DNA from: Lingula anatina
Lineage: Eukaryota > Brachiopoda > Lingulata > Lingulida > Lingulidae
Direction: 5' to 3'
Assembly: GCF_001039355.2 (NCBI RefSeq)
Contig: NW_019775480.1
Span: 1 to 62,000 of the forward strand
DNA: 62,000 nt
This document shows positions 14,673-27,600 of the stretch, piece by piece; within the stretch, counting starts at the first letter, position 1, and every line of letters starts with the position of its first letter. A model generated the notes under the pieces. The model was not told the origin of the DNA and ran no database searches. It saw nothing but the letters and a program-made list of their open reading frames with translations. A program made the translations under genes and the position numbers.

Positions 14673-17600
14673 TACACACACACAAACGCACACACACACA
14701 CAACTTGTTTGACATGTTACACTTTTGCCAACACAATCTGCAACATTGATTTACCTATAGATGTGCCTTTCAGGTGCCAAAGTGGTTTATCTATGATAAA
14801 ACCTTGTACCATGCATGTACATTGTATCATAGACCTACTATCTGTAAATGAACATACACGGTTAAAACCAGAACCACTGCTTTAATATGACATATGACTA
14901 ATTCATTACAATCACTACTGGGTTTCTTTGCAATAAAGAATAAGAAAGCAGTTTCTGTTGTAAGATAAAAAGCTTTACGTTTTTTGATACACATTATTGG
15001 TCACCACAAAAAGGTCAACCTCTGTGGGAAAGTCAAAGAAAACAAGATCACACCCAACAAAACCTTGAACTAGTAAAACCAATTAGGCCATACTTTTTCA
15101 AACAAACACGAATGAAAGTAATTAGTTTGAAACTAACAAGGATGGAGGTGAGAAAAACCTAAATCCTCTTGTGCAGCAATATTTGTTTGAGTCTCAGCAT
15201 CTCTTACGAGTTCAGATCATTTCATACCCCACCACATACTAATGGTTCACCTTTACTGTTTCTGGAAAACTCCACTGATCCTAGTCTTGAAAAGGCTAGG
15301 AAAACCAAACTGCCTGCCACCGGTCTAAATTGTACTTTATCATCAGATCAAAGGGATCAAGATCATTATTCCCTATACATATGTTTATTTTCCTTCCAAA
15401 TGGTAATCACTGCCAGAATAATATCAGAAAAGCTATGAAGCCATCTCCAACAAAACTAAAACCCTAGCCCCTTCACACTTTCTGGAATGTCATATAAATA
15501 TTATAGACTGATATAAAGCATTGGTGATGCTCAAGACATTTTAAGTCTTCTTAAAATTCCTAGTTAAATATTAAGGAAAAGTTTAATAATCACAATAATA
15601 GAAAATCATTTCCAACATTTCCAACCATTTGCAACCATTACCACATTTAAAGGAAGTCATATGGCCATTAATTTCATGCCATGGTCATTTAATTGTGGGC
15701 AACACATGTAAGGAAGTAATTTGTCATGTTCAGTAAATATCACATCTAATTCAGCAATTCCCAGGGCTCAGCTGGGAGAATAGTTCCTTGCAACAATTGG
15801 AGAGATTACATGCATATAGCATAACTTAAAGGAGAAGAGTCCAAAAAAAAAAAAATGAAAAAAAAAAAAAAAAATTAACACGAATGACATCGACTCCATG
15901 CTGAATAACTATTTAAAATTTGAGGCCCCTGACTAGTTTCTTATTTGAAATAAGATTATTCGTGATGACAATTTATCATGGAAAATACAAAATCATCTAT
16001 GATGAATCATACATGCATTTATAAGTCTATCATTCATTAAAATCTATTTTCAAGGTATGTATAATTATTTATTTGGGGGAGCTTTTTTTTTCAAGCTTAT
16101 TGTAATGATCATAAAAAAATCATGAAAGTTCTAACCATGCATTTTGGAAATGTGAACTCAACCATTATCTGCTCTCCTGGCAAAACTTGCGGTTACAATG
16201 TTCAATTAGTTCTCCTAAGGTAGTCCCACTCAGAAACCAACAGACATATCAAATATACAGAAAGCAGAAATTTCTTGAGAAAATGTCAAACTGTCAAGAT
16301 GTTTTGCCATAGCTTTAAGTTCAGCATGCCACCCAACATAAATTTCATTCTTTTTGATAGTTACAGATTCTATATGCAAATCTGAATGGCCAAAAATGAA
16401 AGTTTGTGTCATGCATATACTTTGGAAAATATATATCTTCTGAATAATAAAAATTCCAAAAACTTAAAATTCAATAATCACTTACTAGTAATTGATATCT
16501 TTGAATTAATGATATCTATTTATTGATATATATTTATAAAACTTCATAGCATTGTCTTGAAATAATATATTTTTTTTAAATGAGACAAAGAATTTTCTTG
16601 AGACTCCACTTTCTTAGTTTAAAAATACATACCAAAAGTAAGTACTTTTGATGTGTACAAACTTCCAGTGCCCCTTTTTCTCCAATAATCATAAGTTATT
16701 GTCAAGAAACACAGTCGGCATTGTCCAATACCATGATGATCAAAAAGTTTGCTTCCAACTATAACTGTTTGGACCAATCAGAACAAATCTGGTAAACTAC
16801 TTTTGTCAAGTGCAAGGGTTGCTTTAGGTGACTCTCTTACGTAATTACCAGAGAATTAAGTTGTCACTCTCTCAAAGCATTTTGATACAGATAACTAAGT
16901 GTAACATGTGTTAAAAGGGTCCTTTACATATTGCCATACAGCAATGGACGTGTTTATGTATGGTGTTCCTTATTCCAGGCAAATATGTGATTCATAAGTG
17001 AATGACAAGTGAACTGACAAGTCAAAGTCTAATTGTGCTTATTTTATGAATTGAAATGCTCAATCATTCTGATCAATTTTTCACTCTTATGAAACTTATT
17101 CAATGGTACAGACAAAAATTTATGTTGAAGGCTCACTCTTCTATATTGATCACATTTTTTGATGCTTCAGTTATTTTCCTAAAAAAAACCAGTCGTGTAG
17201 GCACACAATTCTATCCCCTACAAAATACTCTACACAAAATTGTTTTCTTAAACAGCTACCAATAATAATAATAATAATAACCTCAATACATGATCCATAT
17301 CTGGGTGTCTGTATTTAATCATTTTACACATAGCATGTTCAACATGATTCTAACAAGAGCATGCACTTTGCCACAAATAATTTATCTGTTTTGCCTTTCA
17401 ACATGTGTTGCCTGGTCAGCAGTTTTGATTTTATTCTTTTTTTAGACAAAGACACAGGCCAAAGCATCCTAAAGAGTCTACAAGTTGAACAATTAGGTGG
17501 TATCAAAATTTTTAGTGGTAGCAATACCACTATCACAAGGTTAAGATCCAGGTACATATATATCAAATATATCACACAATCAAAATTTCTAACTGAAAGC

Positions 17601-18596
17601 ACCAACAATCTGCATTGGAATATATTAAGTCCATGTGTCCAACAGGTAGGCCAAAAAGTTCCGAGGCAAACTGAAAGAAAAACTTAATTTAAAAAAAATA
17701 AACAAAGCAGCAAAGCTGTCAAATATACAGACACAAAGCAGAAAATAATGATGCTAGTGCACAATATAGTTTTTTTTTTTTGTAAATTTTGATGCAATGT
17801 TACATGATCACAGATTTTGAAGCTCACCGATTGGTTGAAAGCAGTCATGTGCAGAACAATATCAGATCATATTGACCTCCGAAATGGTGCATATAGGTAC
17901 GGATTTTTTATGAAAAAGACTCAACACTGCAGGAGACTGAATACAGGACATCACACTACCCAGTTCAGTGTGCTAACTACTTAGGTAAACAGTATTTCAA
18001 TTTAACTCTCATCTGATCATTCGGGATTCTACGAGATATGCGTGCGCCTGCGTGGTACTCAATTCTGCGTTCGCTTGTCTTCGTGCTCACACGTGCACTC
18101 GATTATTCATCGATTTTTTATAATTTACGTGGTTTTTTANTTCTAATGTTGGAATTATGTATTGTGCCTGTACTTCACCAAGACAATGAAGATGTTCTGT
18201 TGGAATATGTATGCTGCCTGTGCTTCTCAAGAGAATGAAGATGTTTTAATGTTGGAATTAAAGTATTGTGCCTTTGCCTCACCAAGACAATGAAGATGTT
18301 CTGTTGGAATATGTTTGCTGCCAAGACCTCTCAAGAGAATGAAGATGTTTTAATGTTGGAATTATATATGTATGTTACCTTGGGCCTTACCTTGGGCCTG
18401 TAGCTCTCATACAGACACTGTACTGTTTTTCAAAGTTGGTATATTTGATGCCTTTAACTCATCAGGACAATAAATGTTGGTATGTATGATACCTGTATCT
18501 ATTTTAAAGAAGATATGGTTGAATGTTGGATTTTGCATGGTACATATACCTCACAAACACAATGTAAATATCTAGATGTTGGTAATGTTTGCTGCT

Positions 18597-18630
<34 letters not shown>

Positions 18631-21600
18631 TTTTGGCCCTGCATTGTTTGTGTCTGAATCCGAGACATTTTGAAAAATAGTTGTGTGCCATGAAAACGTA
18701 TGGGAACAGGCGGCATTATCTTTTCAAAGATTAGAACTGAAATAAATGCCATGAAAATGTATGGGAAAAGGCACCACTATCTTTTAGAAGATCAGACCTG
18801 AAAAAAAAGAGCAAATTCTGATGCATTCAAAAAATCAAAAATTGTGTCCCCAACACCCAATGTAGTATACATGTATCTATATGTCAGCTCTGTTTGTATG
18901 GCGCTCTTATTTAGTTTCAACATATGTTTGCCACCCAGGTTGGCATTTGAGTGCTCTGTGATCAATGTCTGCCAGCCATCAATTATAGGGTCAGAGAGGA
19001 TGAACACTATACCAAAGGTGATAACCTTCATCCACAGGAACCATCATATGACACAGAATATTTCAGGAAGTCACTATATATCTTTTTTTAAATGTTAACG
19101 GAACATATTGTACACATCATGATTTCCAAGTAAATCCTTCTTTGATAACAATAGTCAATTATACTAAAAAATCTGATAAAATGAACTTCCACAAAGCATG
19201 GAGAAGTTAATCCTTAAAGCCCAGTTTAGAGATTTAGTCATCTTAATGAGAAATAATACTGTGTATTCTGTATATTTGTCAGTGAATCACCAATGCCAGT
19301 TATCTTGGTTCTCGTATCCCAATATTTATCCAGAAAGTGACTGAAAATATGGGATCTGCCATAATTGATGTCAGCACAACATAAATCCATACGTTCTGAT
19401 TCAGTTCATTACCCAATGGTAAAGGTACCTAAGATGGTGAGTAATAACATACACTAGTATATACCTTTGACTCCAGTACCAAGGAAAATGATTGAATGAC
19501 AGGCATGGTACAGGAATGATAAGATAAGAAAAGGCTGTCATTACACCTGGGTACAGAACCAGCCTTGGATGACATCAACACCTGACGTTCATGAAAAAGC
19601 AAACTACATTTAATACATGTATCCTTCTTTTCAGCATATAAATGATGGGGAATAATACAGTGAGGATGCCATGCTTACCTTCACAGTACATACCGTTTAT
19701 AAATCCTTCTTAAGCACACAGCTATAGATCTGGCACCGTTTGTCAGCTATTTGTGCAATATCAGTGAAGTAGTTCAGTGATAGTCTAAGAGAGTATTGAT
19801 CTGATGCTGTGAACACTGCCAGACAATCACAGTTACACTCTCATTAATTCCCAGAAAAACGATCTCTGGTTCTTGATATTTTTCTTCCAACATGCAAAGC
19901 CTTTCAAAGCGCTGATGTTATGTGGTAGCTACACAAACTTTTGGTTACCTGAAGGGGTCCCTGATGGATGTAAGAAGATATAAAAGCTATCATGTAAGCT
20001 ATTCATGCCCAAACGTGACTGGTGATTTCCCGAAGACTTTATACCAACCTGTTCCAAACAGACCACTGCCTCTTTGCAACCCTAAAAATTGACACGTGAA
20101 CTATTTGTTTGGAATTATATATTAATGTAATTTTTCAGACCTAAGCATTATGTAAAGGATATTACTCAACATTATTCAATGTTAACAATTAGTAGTTAAT
20201 AACTACTAATTTACATCATTTCTTTTATCAGAGGGGCATTACAATAAATGTGGCCATCAATGACCAAATTTCAATCATTCTTCTGTTTGTCTTTTATTGA
20301 TACTGTTGTCATGTTCAAGTGTTGAGTCGGTATAGATTGAGGAGACATAAATATCTGGTTAAATACAACATAAAAGAATAAATATGACAGTAACTGAGGA
20401 AGAGTATTACATATCTGCACGTCCACCATATTGGATAACAACATTGGGACATGGGCATCAAAATCTGAACTTGGTGCCGATCTTGTGAGCACACTTTCTG
20501 TTTAGAATATGCATCGTATTTTGCTTTATATTTATAAATTTGGGAAAATGTACCATCAAAGGCACACAAAAATTAATAGGGAAGAGTACACTTAACTTCA
20601 CAGAGTTGGGAAAGCACGCTGCGATCCTGAATCGGAGGTTAAACAGCAATTACATGAAGTCGCTTTTTTGTGAGTTACACGCCAAAAAGTGGGGACCAGA
20701 TATAGCTAATTTAATAAGTCTCATCTAATATTCATGTGACCGGGTCATAATGTCATCAGTGGAAATCTCCACTATTTACGCTAAGTCCCTGCAAGTCCAA
20801 ATCTGAACGGGGAAACGAAACTCCACGCTAGTTTTGGTTTCATTGTCGTGCGAGTCTGGAGGAAACGAAACAGGATTGGGTCATAACATCTGTGATTACA
20901 CGCTCAGATGACAGGATTTCCTTACACATTGTTGTTTCATGAAAAGCAGAGTGCATTTTAGGTATTTAAATCCTGATAATTGAATGATTTGTATAAATTA
21001 CGTGTATGGGAGAAAATACTTTGCACCAAAGTTGAAAATGGAAACAATAGTAACGCAAAACAACCTGTTTTCTTCACCCATGAGAGCATCAAGAATATGA
21101 AATCAAACTGCTAAAGTTTAGGAATTAAAAGAAAAAATGGGGATCATGTTTACATATACCACGTCATCAAAGCATCCTATCATATGCAGTAGCATTTTTT
21201 AGCATTTTTCACCTACAGTAGGCAAAAACTGAAAATTATATACATGCCAAAAATGTTCCACTATATTTACAAGAACTGGATCAAAACCATTGGCATGTGA
21301 TATATTCTGTGAAGCCTTATAAAAAATCTTTCCTTCAGTCTAAAACTATGAAACCATCCAGCATAGACTTCAAATATCCACAAAACAAACTTATCATTTT
21401 TAATTATCAGTTTCACACAAATAAAGAAAAAACAAAAAAACAAAACAAAAACACCATTATAAAAAATAGACAAAATAAAGTTAAACAAAATATTCAAATG
21501 TTATGGTTTCTGCTACATTATATCGACTAAATCCTTTTTGGATTCACTCTGCTTAAGAAACATATGGCCTGCTAACTGCAATTTGACAATTAACAGGAAG

Positions 21601-24600
21601 ATCATTTGCTTTGGTATTGATCTAATCCTTCTTGTCAGTCAATCAATATCTAGCAAATAGATTCTAGTCTGGGTTCTCACTCGTACCACAACACCCTGAT
21701 GGGCATTTACTTGGCAAGACACCAAGATGGCGTCACCCGGAACACCTATGTATCCCAAAACTGGTAGTTATTTTAATGGAATAAACTAAGTTTGAAAATT
21801 AAAGGTTCTTCTCTTGCAGTAGACAAGGCAATCATATTTAATGATACATTTATGTATATTAAGAGGCACTATCTGAAGTGAGGTCATGAAATGTTAGCTC
21901 TTCTTTGATTTTATATAGTATATACTGTCATCCACCATTTTATTACTGGATGACATGTGAGATCGAGGTAACGTTTAGAGTAGGACAAAGGCCATGAGGC
22001 CATACAGAACTCGAACTCCAGGGTGACTATGAAAAAACATGACAATTCCAATAAGCATGCATTAAGAGGTGAATATAATATGCAGAAAAATCTATTAAAG
22101 CAATATTTCATGTGACCTATAGGGCATCTTTCTTATCTAGTGTATAATTTCTCTGTGCGAATTAATGTTCTGAATTAATGGCAAAGTAGACTCTGAGTAA
22201 TATTTTGTACTTCTTATATCAGAATCTTTAACATACAAATGTTAAATATTGTACTGGAAAGAATGAGGCAATAATAAGTATATTTTACCCCCTGCATCAA
22301 TAATCCTTGCTTTAATTTGATCTTTAACTGGTTAAATCACTGAAATATCGGGGCCGTAGCAATAGTCCGAAGGTTCAATAGTCCGAAGGTTCATTGGTCC
22401 GAATATTCACTATAGAACCTTCGGACCAATGAAGCCTTGATTAAAAAATCGATGAGACTGTTACCACTTTTCGGACCAATGAACCTTCGGACCAATGAAC
22501 CTTCGGACTATCGAGACGCCCCCGAAATATCAGATCAAATCAAGGCTTTTCCCAGGATTGTGGGTACAGGCCATCCAAAATTTCAGGGAGTCGAAGTATG
22601 CCTAAAGCCATCATAAAATCCTTAAGGCATCCAGCCTTCTTTGAAAATATAGGCCATCCAGTGATGGCTGGACGGTTTGTTGGAAAAATCCTTAAATCAA
22701 ATGCATTTAGCTATAAACAAATGTTAATTTGAAAAAAAGGGATAAAAACAAAACAATGGGAAAGATATTATATTTATCAAAGGGTCAACTGCCAATGTTT
22801 CAACCACTGGCCATGAGTTTACTGGAAATTTGTTGTAGCGTTGGACTTCTGCACATCACTGATTGACATAAGCCCTAGGAAACAGACTAGACATATGTTT
22901 AAAAATCTTTGAACTTGAAAATCAACTTAAGAATCATAAAAAGAAAAATGACAATGGATATACAGAGAGATGAGCTGTCTTAATACCAGTTTTTCTAATA
23001 ATATGAATAAGCACCCTAAGAATCATATGCTTTACAAACAAATTGTATGAATCAAAACAAGTGAACATAATCATTTACAAGACATGGTACATGGCCCTCT
23101 ATTCTTGTTTAGTTCATCATCTGCTTTTTATTCCTACATTGTTTTGCTGACATAATAAACTAAACATTTCTCCAACAATTCATTTCTGCTTACCTCTAGT
23201 GTCTTTATCTTGATAATATTGCCTCCGTAATTAACTAATGGGCCATTACCATCAATCAATATGCCATATACTCCACAGTTTAGCAATTCCCAACAAATTA
23301 GGTGAAATGGGTTTTGTTAGACGTAGCAACAATGAGCTATCCCTTATGATTAGGATGAATCTCTAAAATTCAATAAGCCTCCAGCACTGTGATTTGTACA
23401 TTGGAAAGAAAGGGAACAAAATAAGTCTGTGAGTTCTGAATTTATGGATTCATTTCTTCAAATATTACATTTGGCAGTTGAAGCAAAAATAGGTAACACA
23501 TGATCATAAGATGTGATAATGTGCTTTTAATATTAATTCACTGAAATATGGACATTTCTTTGCAAATATTAATTGGAATAGGAAGAAATAATATTCTTGA
23601 AAATATACATTATATGATATAGGAGCAAATTTGAAACAAACATTTATGATACCAAATTTGGTAATGCCAGTATTCTGCTGAGAAAAATATTAACATAAGG
23701 TCAAGACTTATTTCATGCTAAAAATAGCAGTTTTTTTGAGAACTTTTCTTCAATACAGTTTACCAAAATTAAATGTAATAAGAGACAACTGAAAGCAAGG
23801 AAAAGCATGGTGTGTGGTGTGCCATTGCAGTGCCTCCATGGTTCAAATATATGCTATTTAAGAGAGAGAGGGGGAAGAGAGAGAAAACTGCAAGCAGCAT
23901 GTTTGTAATCAAGATATTTTTCATGCCAAGAAAGATCAGAACCAAACTTTCCTTCTCCAACTTCCATTACTCATCCAGAAAAATGTATAACCATCAATAA
24001 GACTATTTTTCCCTAGACTGCTTCAAACAATTTAGCAGTCAAGCTCTTTGGCTTTTACAAATTCCCGATAGGCACTCTAACTGCATCATTGGCTTTACCT
24101 AGAGGAAAACAATAGTTGAATGTTGCTGCTTTGCTACAAACTGATTTTTAAAGTCTGGAATGTGCCATCTTATATCAGTTAGTTTTAACAGATGGGAAAG
24201 TGTCAATCTTATACATGAGATGTACCCCTGAGGACTAAACATTTATCATTTTTAGATAAAAATGCACAAAAATGCTTGAATGCATCCAGTGTGTATGAGC
24301 TTTCGTCTGTTCCTGCTAATGCCTTGCTAGTGGTTCACTTCCCCAGAGATGAAAGGGAAAAAGTTCATTATTGTATCAAGGTAATCTGGCAGAAATCCTG
24401 GCAGGAATTGGATGTCAGATGGAACACTGAACTGAAGGATCCATGCAAATTTGAACAGACATGTTAGCTGAAGTTAAACCTGACAAACACTTAAACATTC
24501 TGGAATACAATGCCATTATGGTCTATGAATAGGGTCATTAACAATTCCATTGACTGGGCTTTCACAGATCCTGCCAAACCGTTGTCTTTAATAAAAAAAG

Positions 24601-27600
24601 GCAATAAAGTTGTCCAACAAAGCAGAATTACCTACTGAACAATATCCTGAATTTCTTTATAATAATCTACAATGTAGTCCAATCACATATTCTACCAAAA
24701 CAAGACAGGATTTTGTTCTCCATCATCTTACCCTTTCTCTCTCTCTGCAACAATGTCTGCCACTCCACGGTCAACGTACAGATTCTGGAATGGTTGCCAA
24801 TGCTATGTGTTGTCTGCTGTCTGTTTTTTTTCACACAGTCGAGGTGTTATCTCACTGGTTGGTCAATACAGCAGAAAGGGTCAGATTGCCTACACCTCTA
24901 CCATCAAATCTAAATCAGTCAATGTCACGAAATTAAATGGCTAGACCAACTACAGCAGCAATCACCACAGAAAGATTTTTACATGCAATTTGCTTCACTG
25001 TCAAAGGTAATTTGCAGCCTCAAAGATTTCTAAGGTGTCTTTGCGTGTTTGCATAATGAGGAAAGCACACTGAGATAAAAGACTGCTATTCTCGGCAGAA
25101 ACCGAGGTTGTTGAATCCACACGTAGCAGTAGAAACCTGTCAAATACCAAACTCAACCAATATTTTCTCTGAAAATCTCGGTTGAAAGCATAATAACCAA
25201 TTTGTGGATTCAATATTCCAGATGACATCCAATAAAGGAAGCTTTTATTTGACATAGCCTGCTGTAATTATATTGCTGGGAAGTAAATTGATGGTTCTTT
25301 GATAATAGAAAGCAACAGTCGACTTGCAGGCTGTTCCATGTCACTACCTTACCTGAATACCAATTTGATTTCTGATTCAGGATATTTGACACATTTAGTT
25401 GTCTAAACTGTATGTCAATGCTTAAGAGCAATTAGCAAGACAAAGAAGTTTGTTTTCTATAGACATAATCACAGATAAAATGGCTTACTATACTATCACA
25501 TTCAACAGCAAATAATCAAATGCATTTGTCAAGATACACTGTTTGGATGAAGAGCTGTTCTAGCGGCTGACAGCTGGTGACACTCGTAACAGTACATAGT
25601 GCGAATATACATGTGGCCATGTGAACACAGCTCTGTATCATTACATCTTTCCATTATCTACTCTGGAGTAAAGTACCTTATAATGTCTGTGTACAGTGTA
25701 AAGAATAATGTTCTTAAACATTCCATTTACCAAAAATCTGAATGTCAACAAATTGCAGTTGGACCTTTATTTGTAAGATATGCTATCTTCTAGGCTTGGA
25801 AGGAAGTTTTTATTACTAAATTCTAGATGTTCTAGGCTGAAAGATAACTGACATCAGAATTAATACAAGAGTACCTTTTAGAACAATGACAAAATTAAAG
25901 GCAATATTTTCTAAAACATATACATAGTTTCCAATAGGTAAAGTATGATATGAGCCATTGCTACCATAAGTTACTACAACACTAAGAATCAAAAACACTA
26001 AGCAACAATACAAGAATAGATGCATTTATACAATATATGAATATACATTGTCCTTAAACAAATGTATATAGGCTTTCGTCCTTAAACAAATGTATATAGG
26101 CTTTCTTCATAACATCACATTGCTATGGCAGCAGGGAAGACACAAATGACAGAAATGGTTTCTAAGGTAACAAGGACACGAATCCCTTGCTTTCAAACAA
26201 CCACAATTTTGTTTCAATTACCACATGACGTTGCTGCTAAAAGGTGAGAGCACACTTCTCTTTTAGTGACTGTCCTTTCATAGAATAAAATCTAATTCTA
26301 TACTATTCTAAAACAAAAATAAATTATCCACAAGAACAAAATGTCATCTGCTACAATAAATCATAAGGCAACATCTTTTAAAGTGTCATTCCTAGAAGAA
26401 CCAAATTTAATGAACATATAATACATTAAATTTTTTATCTATCCCCTTAGTTTTAATTTGATATTTTTGCTTGCGGTATGCAGAATATAGAAGATTATAG
26501 ATTTCTGACACTTGACAGAACATTGCATAAGTGTTAATATAACATTGGTGTACACAGAGTGGTACAGAACATAGTATTTCCCTTGCTGCACATTGCCACG
26601 TATATTAAATATTGATAAGATAAGCATTAATAACAACAATGATAACACAGCAATTAGGTGTTCTAGCTGTTGGGAAGTTGACATGTTGATAAATATACTT
26701 TGGTGTCTTGGCCACATTTACACTAGGGGGCACTGAGCGAGCCAGGCTGATTCCATCATATGGCTGTATTTCATGAAAGGTTTAAAAGATAATTATGGTT
26801 AATTAGTAACAAATGGATAATTCTGTATTCTTGCATTAATTCCCTGTTTTATATTTTTTATTTTAATAAATTCATAGAAAACAACATATGTCCACCATAA
26901 TACTGCTCCAAATGGAAGTCTTCTCATTAATTTTTCTCCTCAATCAGGAAATACAAGTATAGGACTAAATAAGGAAAAATACCTAATGCTTGATCTGATA
27001 TTTCAAATGATCACTCAGATTTTATTGTCTACTGCTACATATATATATATGGTTTACATAATATATGAATATGTTACTAAGAAAAAAATTCTCATCATGT
27101 CCAAATTCCAATACCAATATTTGATAAGAATATTAACAAATATAAAGCTACTGTTTTATTGGACATTCTCATGTTAGCATGCACATCGGACATTACAGCT
27201 ACAACCTTGAATGAAATTAGTTGCCTCACTCCAAGCTTATCAATAACATGAAATATAGTAAATATCATAAAGAACATTAAATCCAAGTGAATATTAAGAA
27301 AAAACAGTACTTACAAATGAAATTCAATAAGAGCTTTTTGCCAATACACAGTAAGAAGTATTCAATGGTGCTGAAATCACATTTTGAAAATGGGATTAAT
27401 CCCATAGTGCAAGATGAGCAAAGTAACAGGAATTTCTTCTAATCTTCTTCAAAATGGATAAAAGATTTCTAAGAAAAGTTAAGAATTCAAGAATATCGCC
27501 ACTAGGAACAAATAAATTTTCCCACAGAAACACCATATCAGGGTTATGGGGGAGATATGGTAATTTTCTGGCATCAAAACTACCAAAAGCAGATGGAGAT

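Noticed and set aside
14427-14885. 152-residue open frame on the plus strand
   Set aside because: It is open only because it runs through the CA repeat (Thr-His repeats); the flanking parts resemble no protein and it lies in a CELF intron.
17361-17687. 108-residue open frame
   Set aside because: It is AT-driven with no motif, and an overlapping frame on the opposite strand is equally long.
24276-24467. 63-residue frame with an acidic/aromatic look ([12 protein letters not shown])
   Set aside because: It is short, has no splice partners that extend it sensibly and no family I recognise; it could be an element remnant.
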